Origin: Flavobacteriaceae bacterium
GTDB taxonomy: Bacteria > Bacteroidota > Bacteroidia > Flavobacteriales > Flavobacteriaceae
Assembly (NCBI GenBank): GCA_002695445.1
Contig: NZOY01000110.1
Coordinates: 2,577 to 25,101, forward strand
Length of the DNA: 22,525 nt
Direction: 5' to 3'
Numbering within the stretch: the stretch's first letter is position 1; the number at the start of each line of letters is the position of its first letter. Under the pieces are notes generated by a model, which worked only from the letters and a program-made list of their open reading frames with translations, made no database searches and had not been told where the DNA came from. Positions 15,931 through 22,525 of the stretch are shown here, piece by piece. Both the position numbers and the translations under genes were made by a program.

Positions 15931-17522
15931 TATAAATTATTTATATATTCACCTAGTCGTAGAGACAATGCCATATTTGTAAGTCCAGGATTTGAGCTGC
16001 CTGAAGTTCTTAACACAGAATTACCTGATATAAATAAATTTTTAATTTTGTGAAATTTACAGTTTTTATCTACAACACCATCATTATCATTTAATGACAT
16101 CCTTGTTGTGCCCATATGATGACTTGCGTCTGTAATAATTTTTTCATTATTTTCTTTAAAACTAAGATATCGATGGTTTTTGAACTTCTGATGAAAAATT
16201 TTAATAAAGTGTTTTATTGTATCATAATCTTTATCGGTTAAATTCCAATCAATTTCAATTTTTTTTTGATTATAAAAATCTTTTTCGCTAATTAAGTTAA
16301 TTGAACTATTAAAATTTGGAAGCTGTTCACCTTGATAATTAATATTGATTTTGTTAAAGGAGAATTTAGATTTTGTAATTTGAAAATAAATTCTTATTAA
16401 ATTATTCAAACTATTACTTGAAATTTGTGCAGGTATATTAAAATAAATCTGCTCAATAAAACTTTTCAATTTAAAGTTTCTAAAATTATACTTTGGAATT
16501 TTTTTGTTTTTAAATATTATTTTTAAAGCATGTATAAATTCATTAAAATAAAGCTCTTCATTTGTATCAAATTTTGGATCAAGAAATACATATGAATTAA
16601 GTAATTCATTATTTACTAGGTAATTTTTAGAAAAACTCAAACTATGCCTAATAGAGTAATTATAGTGTTTAACTCCAAAAAGGAAATTTAGTGGTAAATT
16701 TTTATTAATTTGTAATTCTCCAAGATTAACTCTTGGATGCTCCATAAAATATTTTCCTATATTGTGATTTTCTAAAAGTTTGCTTTTTGATCTATTATTA
16801 AGAAGTAGTCTAGCATTTTCAATTGCTCCACAAGCTAAAACAAAAAAATTTGCATTTATAACTATTTCCTTTTTTCCAAAAATAAATTTAATTGAAGTTA
16901 CTTTTTTTAGATTTTCATCAATTTCAAAATCTGTCGCTGTATAGCTGTTCAAAAAATCAATATTCTTTGAATTTATAATTGCCCTTGTAAACTTAGAATT
17001 ATAATTGAATTTCTCAACTTTAGATGGCCAGAAGTGATTATTAAATTTTAAATTATTATCTTTTAAAAATTCGTTTTCAAATAAGCTATAGCATCCCCTT
17101 TTAAAATTTACTAAATTTCCTATTTCTTTAAATTTATTTTTATAAACTTTTGTTATAGCTCGTTCATAATATTTTTTTAATTCTTTATAACTTAAAGGGT
17201 TATAACAGTTATAATCAATCCAATTTCTTTTTTCAAAATCATTATCACTTAATAGCATTAATTGATTTGCCCATAAATTTGCCGATCCACCCAATTGTCT
17301 AATTCTGTTAATATTGTCTTTTCTGAATTCTAAACCAACAGACTTATGATTATTTAATTCTTGAATATCCTTTTTAAAATCAACAGAGCCACTTTCAACC
17401 AATATTACTTTTTTTTTAATGAGTTCAGTCGAAACCAATTGTCCACTCATTCCGGATCCAATAATACAAACGTCGTAATTTAAAGTGGTATTTTCGATTT
17501 CTGAATTATTTAAAATTGTCAA
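15930..17522 (-). CDS. GMC-type FAD-dependent oxidoreductase
   Basis: 530 residues, typical for the glucose-methanol-choline family. YDVCIIGSGMSGQL carries the GxGxxG FAD fold (Gly22, Gly24, Gly27). RQLGGSANLWANQ and the later ACGAIENARLLLNN match the two GMC signature regions. The C-terminal part has DASHHMGTTRMS with the catalytic His around 468-469, then LFISGNSVLRTSGSSNPGLTNMALSLRLGEYI (Asn511-Pro512). GMC enzymes oxidise alcohols, including sugar hydroxyls, to aldehydes, ketones or lactones. The electron acceptor here is unknown. It is the first gene of a two-gene minus-strand unit with the DegT aminotransferase, 66 bp from the divergent TylF gene. Oxidation of a sugar hydroxyl followed by transamination is a reasonable but unproven scheme. 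Confidence 0.9.
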   Translation of the reverse strand: MTILNNSEIENTTLNYDVCIIGSGMSGQLVSTELIKKKVILVESGSVDFKKDIQELNNHKSVGLEFRKDNINRIRQLGGSANLWANQLMLLSDNDFEKRNWIDYNCYNPLSYKELKKYYERAITKVYKNKFKEIGNLVNFKRGCYSLFENEFLKDNNLKFNNHFWPSKVEKFNYNSKFTRAIINSKNIDFLNSYTATDFEIDENLKKVTSIKFIFGKKEIVINANFFVLACGAIENARLLLNNRSKSKLLENHNIGKYFMEHPRVNLGELQINKNLPLNFLFGVKHYNYSIRHSLSFSKNYLVNNELLNSYVFLDPKFDTNEELYFNEFIHALKIIFKNKKIPKYNFRNFKLKSFIEQIYFNIPAQISSNSLNNLIRIYFQITKSKFSFNKININYQGEQLPNFNSSINLISEKDFYNQKKIEIDWNLTDKDYDTIKHFIKIFHQKFKNHRYLSFKENNEKIITDASHHMGTTRMSLNDNDGVVDKNCKFHKIKNLFISGNSVLRTSGSSNPGLTNMALSLRLGEYINNL

Positions 17523-17588
17523 TTATCTATTTTTGATTTAATTCAATTTTATATAATATTCTAGACAATTCATATATATTTATATCCT

Positions 17589-18335
17589 ATGAATAGATTA
17601 AAATTAATTATTGTAGAAATACTTAAAAAATTAAATGTTTTTTGTTTAAAAAAATTTAAATTCAAAAAATTTGAAAATGATTTGGTTCAAAAATCCTTAC
17701 AGTATAATTTTTGCACTACCAATGAATCAATTTTATTTAACAATATAACTATTTTTAATAAAATTAATAAAAATCATTTAAATGGTTGTATTATCGAATG
17801 TGGTATTGAAGGTGGAATTAGTTTAGTTTTTTTTCACAATCTTCTAGTTTGTCATAATATAAATAACATTAATATATATGGTTTTGATACTTTCGAAGGC
17901 GTCCCAGAACCAGAGAAATACGATATAACAGCAGAAAACATTCCAATGATGGAACAATATAAAAATAGACTTAATCAGGATGGAAGCAGTGGTTGGAATA
18001 ATGTTTCTTTAGATGATGTAAAAAATAATGTTAATAACAATACAAATAAAAGTAATAAAATATTTTTAATAAAAGGGAAAGTAGAAGATACTTTATTGGA
18101 TGAAAAAAATATTCCACAAAAAATATTTATACTTAAAATAGACGTTGCTCTTTATGAAGGTACAAAAATTATTTTAGAAAAACTTTTCAAAAAAATTCAA
18201 AAAGGAGGTGTTTTAATTTTGGATAATTATGGCACATATAAGGGCATAAAAAAAGCGGTAGATGAATTTTTTTTTGATAAAAAATATAAGCTAAATTATA
18301 ATTTTCTCACAAGAAGAGTGGTTATATATATTTAA
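17589..18335 (+). CDS. TylF-type (macrocin O-methyltransferase family) SAM-dependent methyltransferase
   Basis: 248 residues. IIECGIEGGIS (68-78) is the SAM-binding Gly-rich loop. IYGFDTFEGVPEP (96-108) is the strand-2 acidic residue plus the FDTFEG stretch diagnostic of TylF enzymes. IFLIKGKVEDTL, then ILKIDVALYEGTK and GGVLILDNYG complete the family pattern. In the related NovP the 'D.D' and 'DD' pairs take part in metal binding and catalysis; here they read Asp185-Val-Ala187 and Asp212-Asn213, so one Asp of each pair is replaced. The likely role is O-methylation of a sugar in the repeat unit. The start lies 66 bp from the divergent GMC gene, with TATAAT at 17552-17557 but no well-spaced -35. 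Confidence 0.88.
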   Translation: MNRLKLIIVEILKKLNVFCLKKFKFKKFENDLVQKSLQYNFCTTNESILFNNITIFNKINKNHLNGCIIECGIEGGISLVFFHNLLVCHNINNINIYGFDTFEGVPEPEKYDITAENIPMMEQYKNRLNQDGSSGWNNVSLDDVKNNVNNNTNKSNKIFLIKGKVEDTLLDEKNIPQKIFILKIDVALYEGTKIILEKLFKKIQKGGVLILDNYGTYKGIKKAVDEFFFDKKYKLNYNFLTRRVVIYI

Positions 18336-18456
18336 CAATTTTGGTCATAATTTTTAAAAAAATATTATATTTTGAATAATTTTTAAAATCTTTCAGTTAA
18401 AATTTATTTTACTATTTTATTTTTTTATCAATTAAATAAAGTTATTAATATAAACT

Positions 18457-18768
18457 ATGCTTCCAAAAAAAATAAAACCTGAAAAGTTATTTAAACTAAT
18501 AAGAATTGGTAAAAATAATGATGGTGGGTATTTAATTTGTAAAAATAGTCTTATGAAGACTAAAACATTATTTTCTTTTGGTATCAGTGATGATTTTAGT
18601 TTTGAGAAAGATTTTAGCACGCTTAGTAATTGTAAAGTTTATGCATTCGATCCTACTTCAACAAATATTTTTTTTATTAAAAATATAATTAAGACTATCT
18701 TAAAATTTCAATTTATACTTTCCATAAAAAAAATTATCAATTTTTGCAAATTTATTTTTTTTTTTTAA
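18457..18768 (+). CDS. FkbM-type methyltransferase, N-terminal part (frameshifted)
   Basis: First half of a second FkbM-family gene. The opening LIRIGKNNDGGYLIC (14-28) followed by LFSFGISDDFSFEKDF (38-53) and KVYAFDPT (60-67) is characteristic of the FkbM branch whose members begin 'LvRiG...DGGY' and 'SfGi..dwsFE'. After IKKIINFCKFI the frame enters a 12-T run (18755-18766) and stops at 18766-18768. With 11 T the reading would continue as FIFFFKNKNN into the conserved second half, making a 252-residue protein. The 121-bp gap before the start (18336-18456) holds only AT-rich sequence without a clear promoter. Confidence 0.75.
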   Translation: MLPKKIKPEKLFKLIRIGKNNDGGYLICKNSLMKTKTLFSFGISDDFSFEKDFSTLSNCKVYAFDPTSTNIFFIKNIIKTILKFQFILSIKKIINFCKFIFFF

Positions 18769-19216
18769 AAATAAAAATAATATTTTAATTAAAAAAAAAA
18801 TTGGGAAGGGTGGAAGTTTAAAATCAGGATCAATTTCTTTAAATGATGTATTAAATACTACTAATCAGAAGTTAGATATTTTTCTCAAAATAGATATTGA
18901 AGGATCAGAGTACAGAATTCTTGAGGAAATAATACTGAATTCCAAAATAATAAATGGAATTGCAATAGAATTTCACGATGCAGATATTAATATTGATAAA
19001 ATAGTAAATTTTGTAGATCGGTTAGAATTAAAACTTGTACATATACATCCTAATAATTTTGCTGAACAAGGAGCTAATAATATTCCATCATCCTTGGAGC
19101 TTACTTTCTCTAAAAGTCCCGAAATTGTAGATGATGATTTGATTTTTCCACACAAACTAGATCAAAGAAATGACCCCATTTCCAATGATATAGAATTAAT
19201 TTTTGAGGATCATTAA
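18767..19216 (+). CDS. FkbM-type methyltransferase, C-terminal part (after frameshift, no own start codon)
   Basis: Open frame from the T12 tract to the TAA at 19214-19216, coding about 149 residues. It contains no ATG at all, so it can only be the tail of the preceding frame. ISLNDVL, then DIFLKIDIEGSEYRILEEI is the FkbM core. IAIEFHDADINIDKIVNFV, LVHIHPNNFAEQG and PSSLELTFSKSP match the C-terminal pattern of the same branch ('iEfH', 'hihpNN', 'p..lElTF'). Conservation to the last residues argues against long-standing decay. The following glycosyltransferase starts 3 bp after its stop, so the two are co-transcribed. Likely role: SAM-dependent O-methylation of a glycan. Confidence 0.8.
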   Translation, partial: KNKNNILIKKKIGKGGSLKSGSISLNDVLNTTNQKLDIFLKIDIEGSEYRILEEIILNSKIINGIAIEFHDADINIDKIVNFVDRLELKLVHIHPNNFAEQGANNIPSSLELTFSKSPEIVDDDLIFPHKLDQRNDPISNDIELIFEDH

Positions 19217-19219
19217 AAT

Positions 19220-19957
19220 ATGAAAAAAATAATATTTAAAAAAATTAAATTTTTATCTTTAAATGAGAATGAATTTTTTAAAATAATTAAAAAAAATGGC
19301 CTATTTGTTTTTCCTTCAGGCCCAGGTTTATCTTCAATTAATAAAGATAATATTTATTTAAAAGCGTTACAAAACTCAGACTATGTTTTCTTTGACAGTG
19401 GTTATTTTGTATTGCTGTTAAATCTTTTAAAAAATATAAAAGTTAAAAAATTTTCTGGTTATTTATTTATTAAGTTATTTTTAAGCTATTTGGAAAATAA
19501 AGAGAAAAAATTGTTGCTTATAAATCCTAACAAAAAGCTCTCAATTAGTTATATACGTTACCTAAAAAAAATTGGAATAAAACCAAATATGATATTTAAT
19601 TATATTGCACCTTTTTACGATACTAAAAAATTACATGATAAAAAATTATTGAGATTAGTTAACAAAATCAAACCTGACTATATATTAATTAATATTGGTG
19701 GTGGTATCCAGGAAGTATTAGGCAGCTTTTTAAAAAAAAATATTAGATTTAAAAAAAAAATATTTTGCACTGGAGCTGCAATAGCATTTTTAACCAGTGA
19801 TCAAGCACCTCTATCTTATTTTATTGATAAAATATACTTAGGTTGGTTATTTAGAATAATATTTAATCCTAAAATATTTTTACCAAGATATTTAAAATCT
19901 TTTTCATTGATATCAATTGTACAAAATGAAAAAATTAAAGTTATTAGTAACTATTGA
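19220..19957 (+). CDS. WecG/TagA/CpsF-family glycosyltransferase (GT26)
   Basis: 245 residues, the usual size. FPSGPGLSSIN (31-41) and SDYVFFDSGYFVLLL (53-67) correspond to the family's 'ADg' region, with Asp59 at the position of the catalytic Asp. KFSGYLF (77-83), KPDYILINIGGGIQE (151-165), FCTGAAIAFLTSDQAPLSYF (182-201) and LGWLFRIIFNPK (207-218) follow in the expected order. Family members transfer sugars such as N-acetylmannosaminuronic acid or N-acetylmannosamine to a lipid-linked acceptor. The local DSG and GGGIQE differ somewhat from the commonest forms (pDG and G.PkQE), so the donor may differ. It is the last gene of the plus-strand unit after the second FkbM gene, and ends 15 bp from the convergent epimerase. 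An in-frame A9 and A10 pair lies at 19732-19760. Confidence 0.88.
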   Translation: MKKIIFKKIKFLSLNENEFFKIIKKNGLFVFPSGPGLSSINKDNIYLKALQNSDYVFFDSGYFVLLLNLLKNIKVKKFSGYLFIKLFLSYLENKEKKLLLINPNKKLSISYIRYLKKIGIKPNMIFNYIAPFYDTKKLHDKKLLRLVNKIKPDYILINIGGGIQEVLGSFLKKNIRFKKKIFCTGAAIAFLTSDQAPLSYFIDKIYLGWLFRIIFNPKIFLPRYLKSFSLISIVQNEKIKVISNY

Positions 19958-19972
19958 ATACATTCTTAATAT

Positions 19973-20980
19973 TTATTTTATTTTTTCAAAGCTCAAATAC
20001 CAATTAGTAAATTTCCTGATACCCTCTTTATAATTAATTTTCGGTTTAAAACCTGTCAATTTTAAAAGAAGATTAGTATTTGACAATGTTTCTTTAACAT
20101 CTCCTTTTTGCATGGGCATAAAATTTATTTTTGGTTTAATCCCTAAATTTTTTTCCAACTCATTTATAAAATTTTTTAGATAAACTTTATTTTGGTTTCC
20201 TATGTTTAATATTCTATATGGAGCAACTTTTGAAAGACTGTCATTCTTATATTTTTTAATTGAATTTAATTTTGGAATTTTATTCATTATAAGTTCAATT
20301 GCTCTAACAACATCACTTATATAGGTAAAATCTCTGTACATATTTCCTTTGTTAAAGACATCAATTTTTTTTTTATTTAAAATTGATTTGGTAAATTTAA
20401 AATAAGCCATGTCTGGTCTTCCCCATGGTCCATAAACTGTAAAAAAACGCATCATTGTTATAGGTATATGCCATAGAGAAGAATAAGAGTGAGCTATACT
20501 TTCTGTTGCTTTCTTGGTTGAGGCGTAAATGCTTAATTGTGAGTCAGCTTTATCAATTTCTCTAAAATTTTTTATTTTGTTTGAGCCATAAACTGAAGAA
20601 CTAGATGCTATTAACAAATGTTTGACTTTTAGTTTATGTGCAATCTCAATAATATTGAAAGTGCCTAAGACATTTGATGAAATATATTTTTTTGGCACCT
20701 TCAAACTGTATCTTACACCAGCTTGAGCTGCTAGATGAATTATAATATTAGGTTTAAATTTTAAAGCGAATTTATTTAACGTATTATGATCCTCCAACTT
20801 TCCTTTTACAAACGTATAATTTTTATTTTTTTTTAAAATCTTATTTCTCAACAACTTTAAATTAATATCGTAATACTTGTTTAATTCATCATAACCTAAT
20901 ATTTTATGGCCCTTTTTAAGTAGAGTGTCTGCCAAAGAAAATCCAATAAATCCTGCACTGCCAGTAATTAAAATTTTCAT
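19973..20980 (-). CDS. UDP-glucuronate 4-epimerase-like NAD-dependent sugar epimerase
   Basis: 335 residues, an extended short-chain dehydrogenase. GSAGFIG (7-13) is the NAD-binding GxxGxxG. HLAAQAGVRYSL (82-93), SSSSVYG (126-132), YASTK with Tyr152 and Lys156 as the catalytic pair, MRFFTVYGPWGRPDMAYFKF and YRDFTYISDVV follow. The AQAGVRYS and YGPWGRPDMA pieces are the pattern of UDP-glucuronate 4-epimerases (LpsL/Cap1J type), which make UDP-galacturonate. The related UDP-glucose 4-epimerases usually differ at these places. The product would be an acidic sugar donor for the polysaccharide. The gene stands alone on the minus strand at the edge of the island, next to the largest gap in the window. 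No well-spaced promoter was identified upstream. Confidence 0.9.
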   Translation of the reverse strand: MKILITGSAGFIGFSLADTLLKKGHKILGYDELNKYYDINLKLLRNKILKKNKNYTFVKGKLEDHNTLNKFALKFKPNIIIHLAAQAGVRYSLKVPKKYISSNVLGTFNIIEIAHKLKVKHLLIASSSSVYGSNKIKNFREIDKADSQLSIYASTKKATESIAHSYSSLWHIPITMMRFFTVYGPWGRPDMAYFKFTKSILNKKKIDVFNKGNMYRDFTYISDVVRAIELIMNKIPKLNSIKKYKNDSLSKVAPYRILNIGNQNKVYLKNFINELEKNLGIKPKINFMPMQKGDVKETLSNTNLLLKLTGFKPKINYKEGIRKFTNWYLSFEKIK

Positions 20981-21122
20981 CTAATAATTTTATTTTCCAA
21001 TTGAATAGAACTCTCTTGAATTATTTTAATATTATCAAATTTAGTGTACCATGAAAATGTTTTTAATTAATCAAGAGTTGAAATAATCATTTAATTATTA
21101 TTTTTTTTCTTTTTCAAATTAA

Positions 21123-21145
21123 GCCTACTTAGCAGGCAGCTTTTT
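21123..21145 (+). terminator. Possible terminator-like GC-rich hairpin with T run
   Basis: GCCT (21123-21126) pairs with AGGC (21134-21137) around a 7-base loop, and five T follow at 21141-21145 after a 3-base spacer. The stem is only 4 bp. It stands out because its surroundings are nearly pure A/T. No plus-strand gene ends just upstream, so if it is a terminator it would end a small RNA or read-through transcript. Confidence 0.25.
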
Positions 21146-21171
21146 ACTTATGTTAATTAAATTATTTATAC

Positions 21172-21199
21172 GTGAGACCCTTATTCATTTGTCTATAAT
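21172..21199 (+). promoter_or_regulatory. Possible promoter for the dehydrogenase gene
   Basis: TATAAT at 21194-21199 with GTGAGA (4 of 6 to TTGACA) 16 bp upstream at 21172-21177. The GTCTA/TAGAC inverted repeat (21191-21211) overlaps the -10 box and could be an operator. A second perfect TATAAT at 21244-21249 is closer to the ATG at 21294, but no -35 lies at a normal distance. Which one is used cannot be told. Confidence 0.3.
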
Positions 21200-21293
21200 A
21201 AGAATCTAGACATTATCCATATATAACTTGCTTCACTTGTAGATATAATATGTTTGATTGAAACTTGCATAAATTAATATAATTAATTTATAA

Positions 21294-22525
21294 ATGATAA
21301 AAAATCTTCCAAAAAGTTGTAAAGTAGTCGTAATTGGTGGAGGTGTTGTTGGAACATCTTGCTTATATCATCTAGCTAAATTTGGTTGGAAAGATGTCAT
21401 TTTACTTGAAAGAGATCAATTAACATCAGGCACTACTTGGCATGCAGCGGGGTTGGTAAGTCAATTGGGTCCTTCTGCAGCAATCACAAAAATTAGAAAA
21501 TATACGCTAGACTTATATAAAGAACTTGAAAAGAAAGTAGATCATTCACCAGGACTTAGATTAAACGGTGCACTTTCAATTGCAGAAAATAAAGGGAGGT
21601 GGCAGGAATTACAAAGACAGGCAACTACAGCACAATTATATAATGTTGATGTAAAAATCTTAGACAAAGATCAAATCAAAAAAAATTATCCAATAGTAAA
21701 TACTGATAATGTTATAGGTGGAATTTTAATGCCCGGTGATGGTGCTGCAGATCCGTCAGGTGTAACACATATGCTAGCTAAAGCAGCGAAGATGGAAGGT
21801 GCTCAAATTTATGAAAAATCACCTGTAAAAGAGATATTAATTAAAAATGGAAGAATTTCTGGTGTTAGAATAAATGATCATATCATTGATTGTGAATACA
21901 TAGTTCTAGCATCAGGTATGTGGTCTAGACAAATTGGTGAAAGAGTGGGAGTCAGTATACCTCTTTATCCAGCAGAGCATTTTTATATAATCACTGAGCC
22001 AATTAAAAATCTTTCAAGCAATTTACCTGTCATACGAGATTTTGATAATCGCACCTATATAAAAGAAGATGCAGGCAAAATATTGGTTGGAATTTTTGAG
22101 GGAAATTCAATACCTGCGTGGAATAAAACAAATGTAGTTCCTGAGGATTTCTCTTTTGGTGAGTTTCAAGAAAATTTTGAACATTTTGAACCATATTTAA
22201 ATTCTGCAATCAAAAGATTTCCAGTATTAGAAACAGCTGGGATTAGAAAGTTTTTTTCTGGTCCCGAGTCTTTTACACCAGATACAAATACTCTTTTAGG
22301 TGAAGTTCCTGAAATTAAAAATTTTTTTGTTTGCTGTGGTTTAAATAGTATTGGGATCGGAAGTGGGGGAGGTGTTGGAAAAGTAACAGCTGAATGGTTA
22401 ATTAATGGACATATTAATGAAGATATATTTTCATATGACATTAAAAGATTTCAAAAATTTCATTCAAAATTAGGATTTATTAAGGAGAGAATTACCGAAA
22501 CACTTGGAGATTTATATGGAATGCA
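21294..22525 (+). CDS. Dimethylglycine/sarcosine dehydrogenase-like FAD oxidoreductase, 3' end cut by window
   Basis: The frame is open from ATG 21294 to the window end (410 codons), so it is partial. VVVIGGGVVGTSCLYHLAKFG is the GxGxxG FAD fold. SGTTWHAAGLV resembles the flavin-attachment His region of dimethylglycine and sarcosine dehydrogenases. LNGALSIAENKGRW, MPGDGAADPSGV, LASGMWSRQIGERVGVSIPLYPAEHFY and FFSGPESFTPDTNTLLGEVPEI complete the DAO-type domain of this family. Full-length members usually carry a C-terminal folate-binding (GcvT-like) domain, which would lie past the edge. The enzymes oxidatively demethylate N-methylglycines from betaine breakdown. The gene is visibly richer in G/C than the island genes, as expected for a core gene beside an acquired segment. 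Confidence 0.88.
   Translation, partial: MIKNLPKSCKVVVIGGGVVGTSCLYHLAKFGWKDVILLERDQLTSGTTWHAAGLVSQLGPSAAITKIRKYTLDLYKELEKKVDHSPGLRLNGALSIAENKGRWQELQRQATTAQLYNVDVKILDKDQIKKNYPIVNTDNVIGGILMPGDGAADPSGVTHMLAKAAKMEGAQIYEKSPVKEILIKNGRISGVRINDHIIDCEYIVLASGMWSRQIGERVGVSIPLYPAEHFYIITEPIKNLSSNLPVIRDFDNRTYIKEDAGKILVGIFEGNSIPAWNKTNVVPEDFSFGEFQENFEHFEPYLNSAIKRFPVLETAGIRKFFSGPESFTPDTNTLLGEVPEIKNFFVCCGLNSIGIGSGGGVGKVTAEWLINGHINEDIFSYDIKRFQKFHSKLGFIKERITETLGDLYGM

Larger units (their letters stand above)
20981..21293. other. 313-bp intergenic region at the island edge
   Basis: This is the only gap above 300 bp. It must hold the promoter of the epimerase gene (left) and of the dehydrogenase gene (right). Visible items are: a 7-bp inverted repeat CTCTTGA (21013-21019) / TCAAGAG (21071-21077); a GC-rich hairpin (21123-21137); TATAAT boxes at 21194-21199 and 21244-21249; a 5-bp inverted repeat GTCTA/TAGAC (21191-21211) around the first box; and two copies of ACTTGC (21226-21231, 21263-21268). 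No open frame of note lies in it. No known riboswitch was recognised by eye. Confidence 0.5.

Noticed and set aside
15761..15982. Plus-strand open frame of 73 codons
   Set aside because: Antisense to the DegT and GMC genes across their well-supported junction.
17533..17557. TTGATT and TATAAT upstream of the TylF gene as a promoter
   Set aside because: The spacer is only 13 bp, too short for sigma70; the -10 alone is weak evidence in DNA this AT-rich.
18204..18209. GGAGGT ribosome-binding-like sequence
   Set aside because: It encodes Gly-Gly inside the TylF gene (KGGVLIL) and no start codon of a plausible gene follows.
18359..18373. Perfect A/T palindrome after the TylF gene
   Set aside because: An all-A/T palindrome of this length is expected by chance here and is not followed by a T run.
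18432..18620. Minus-strand open frame of 62 codons
   Set aside because: Antisense to the conserved start of the second FkbM gene.
18973..19155. Minus-strand open frame of 60 codons
   Set aside because: Antisense to the FkbM C-terminal half, which carries conserved motifs in the plus frame.
22166..22441. Minus-strand open frame of 91 codons
   Set aside because: Antisense to the dehydrogenase gene, whose plus frame is conserved throughout.

Overview
The window is very AT-rich, tightly packed DNA. It looks like one side of a surface-polysaccharide island, followed by a core-metabolism gene at the right end. The base composition, the tiny intergenic gaps, the 3'-overlapping convergent genes and the FAD-dependent dimethylglycine/sarcosine dehydrogenase at the right end all fit a streamlined marine alphaproteobacterium of the SAR11/Pelagibacterales type. 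That is an inference: there is no rRNA or other phylogenetic marker here, and other AT-rich lineages are possible.

Layout, left to right. (1) 2-911 (+): an O-antigen polymerase/ligase-type membrane protein, cut by the window edge and frameshifted. (2) 896-2026 (-): Wza-like outer-membrane export lipoprotein, divergent from 2161-5708 (+), a Wzc-like chain-length/tyrosine autokinase followed by a WbaP/WcaJ-type initiating phosphoglycosyltransferase. (3) 5777-7751 (+): an unrecognised coiled-coil protein and a frameshifted GT4 glycosyltransferase. (4) 13571 down to 7789 (-): a compact run of FkbM methyltransferase (frameshifted), Wzx flippase, GT4 glycosyltransferase, Wzy-like polymerase and CgeB-like glycosyltransferase. 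(5) 13683-14810 (+): membrane-anchored SGNH hydrolase. (6) 17522 down to 14803 (-): GMC oxidoreductase translationally coupled to a DegT-type aminotransferase. (7) 17589-19957 (+): TylF-type methyltransferase, a second FkbM methyltransferase (frameshifted) and a WecG/TagA/CpsF glycosyltransferase. (8) 20980 down to 19973 (-): UDP-glucuronate 4-epimerase-like enzyme. (9) 20981-21293: the largest gap, with a small GC-rich hairpin and two -10-like boxes. (10) 21294 to the end (+): dimethylglycine dehydrogenase-like enzyme, cut by the window edge.

Together these genes supply most of a Wzx/Wzy-dependent pathway. Sugars are made or modified by the epimerase, the aminotransferase and perhaps the GMC enzyme. 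The first sugar is loaded on undecaprenyl phosphate, further sugars are added by four glycosyltransferases, and methyl groups by three methyltransferases. The unit is flipped (Wzx), polymerised (Wzy), length-controlled (Wzc) and exported (Wza).

The most striking pattern is that four genes are each broken by a one-base change in a poly-A/poly-T tract (A12, A11, A8, T12), with intact coding on both sides. Homopolymer sequencing error is the simplest cause. Slippage-based rescue or phase variation of surface genes is the interesting alternative. No CRISPR array, insertion sequence, tRNA or rRNA was seen.
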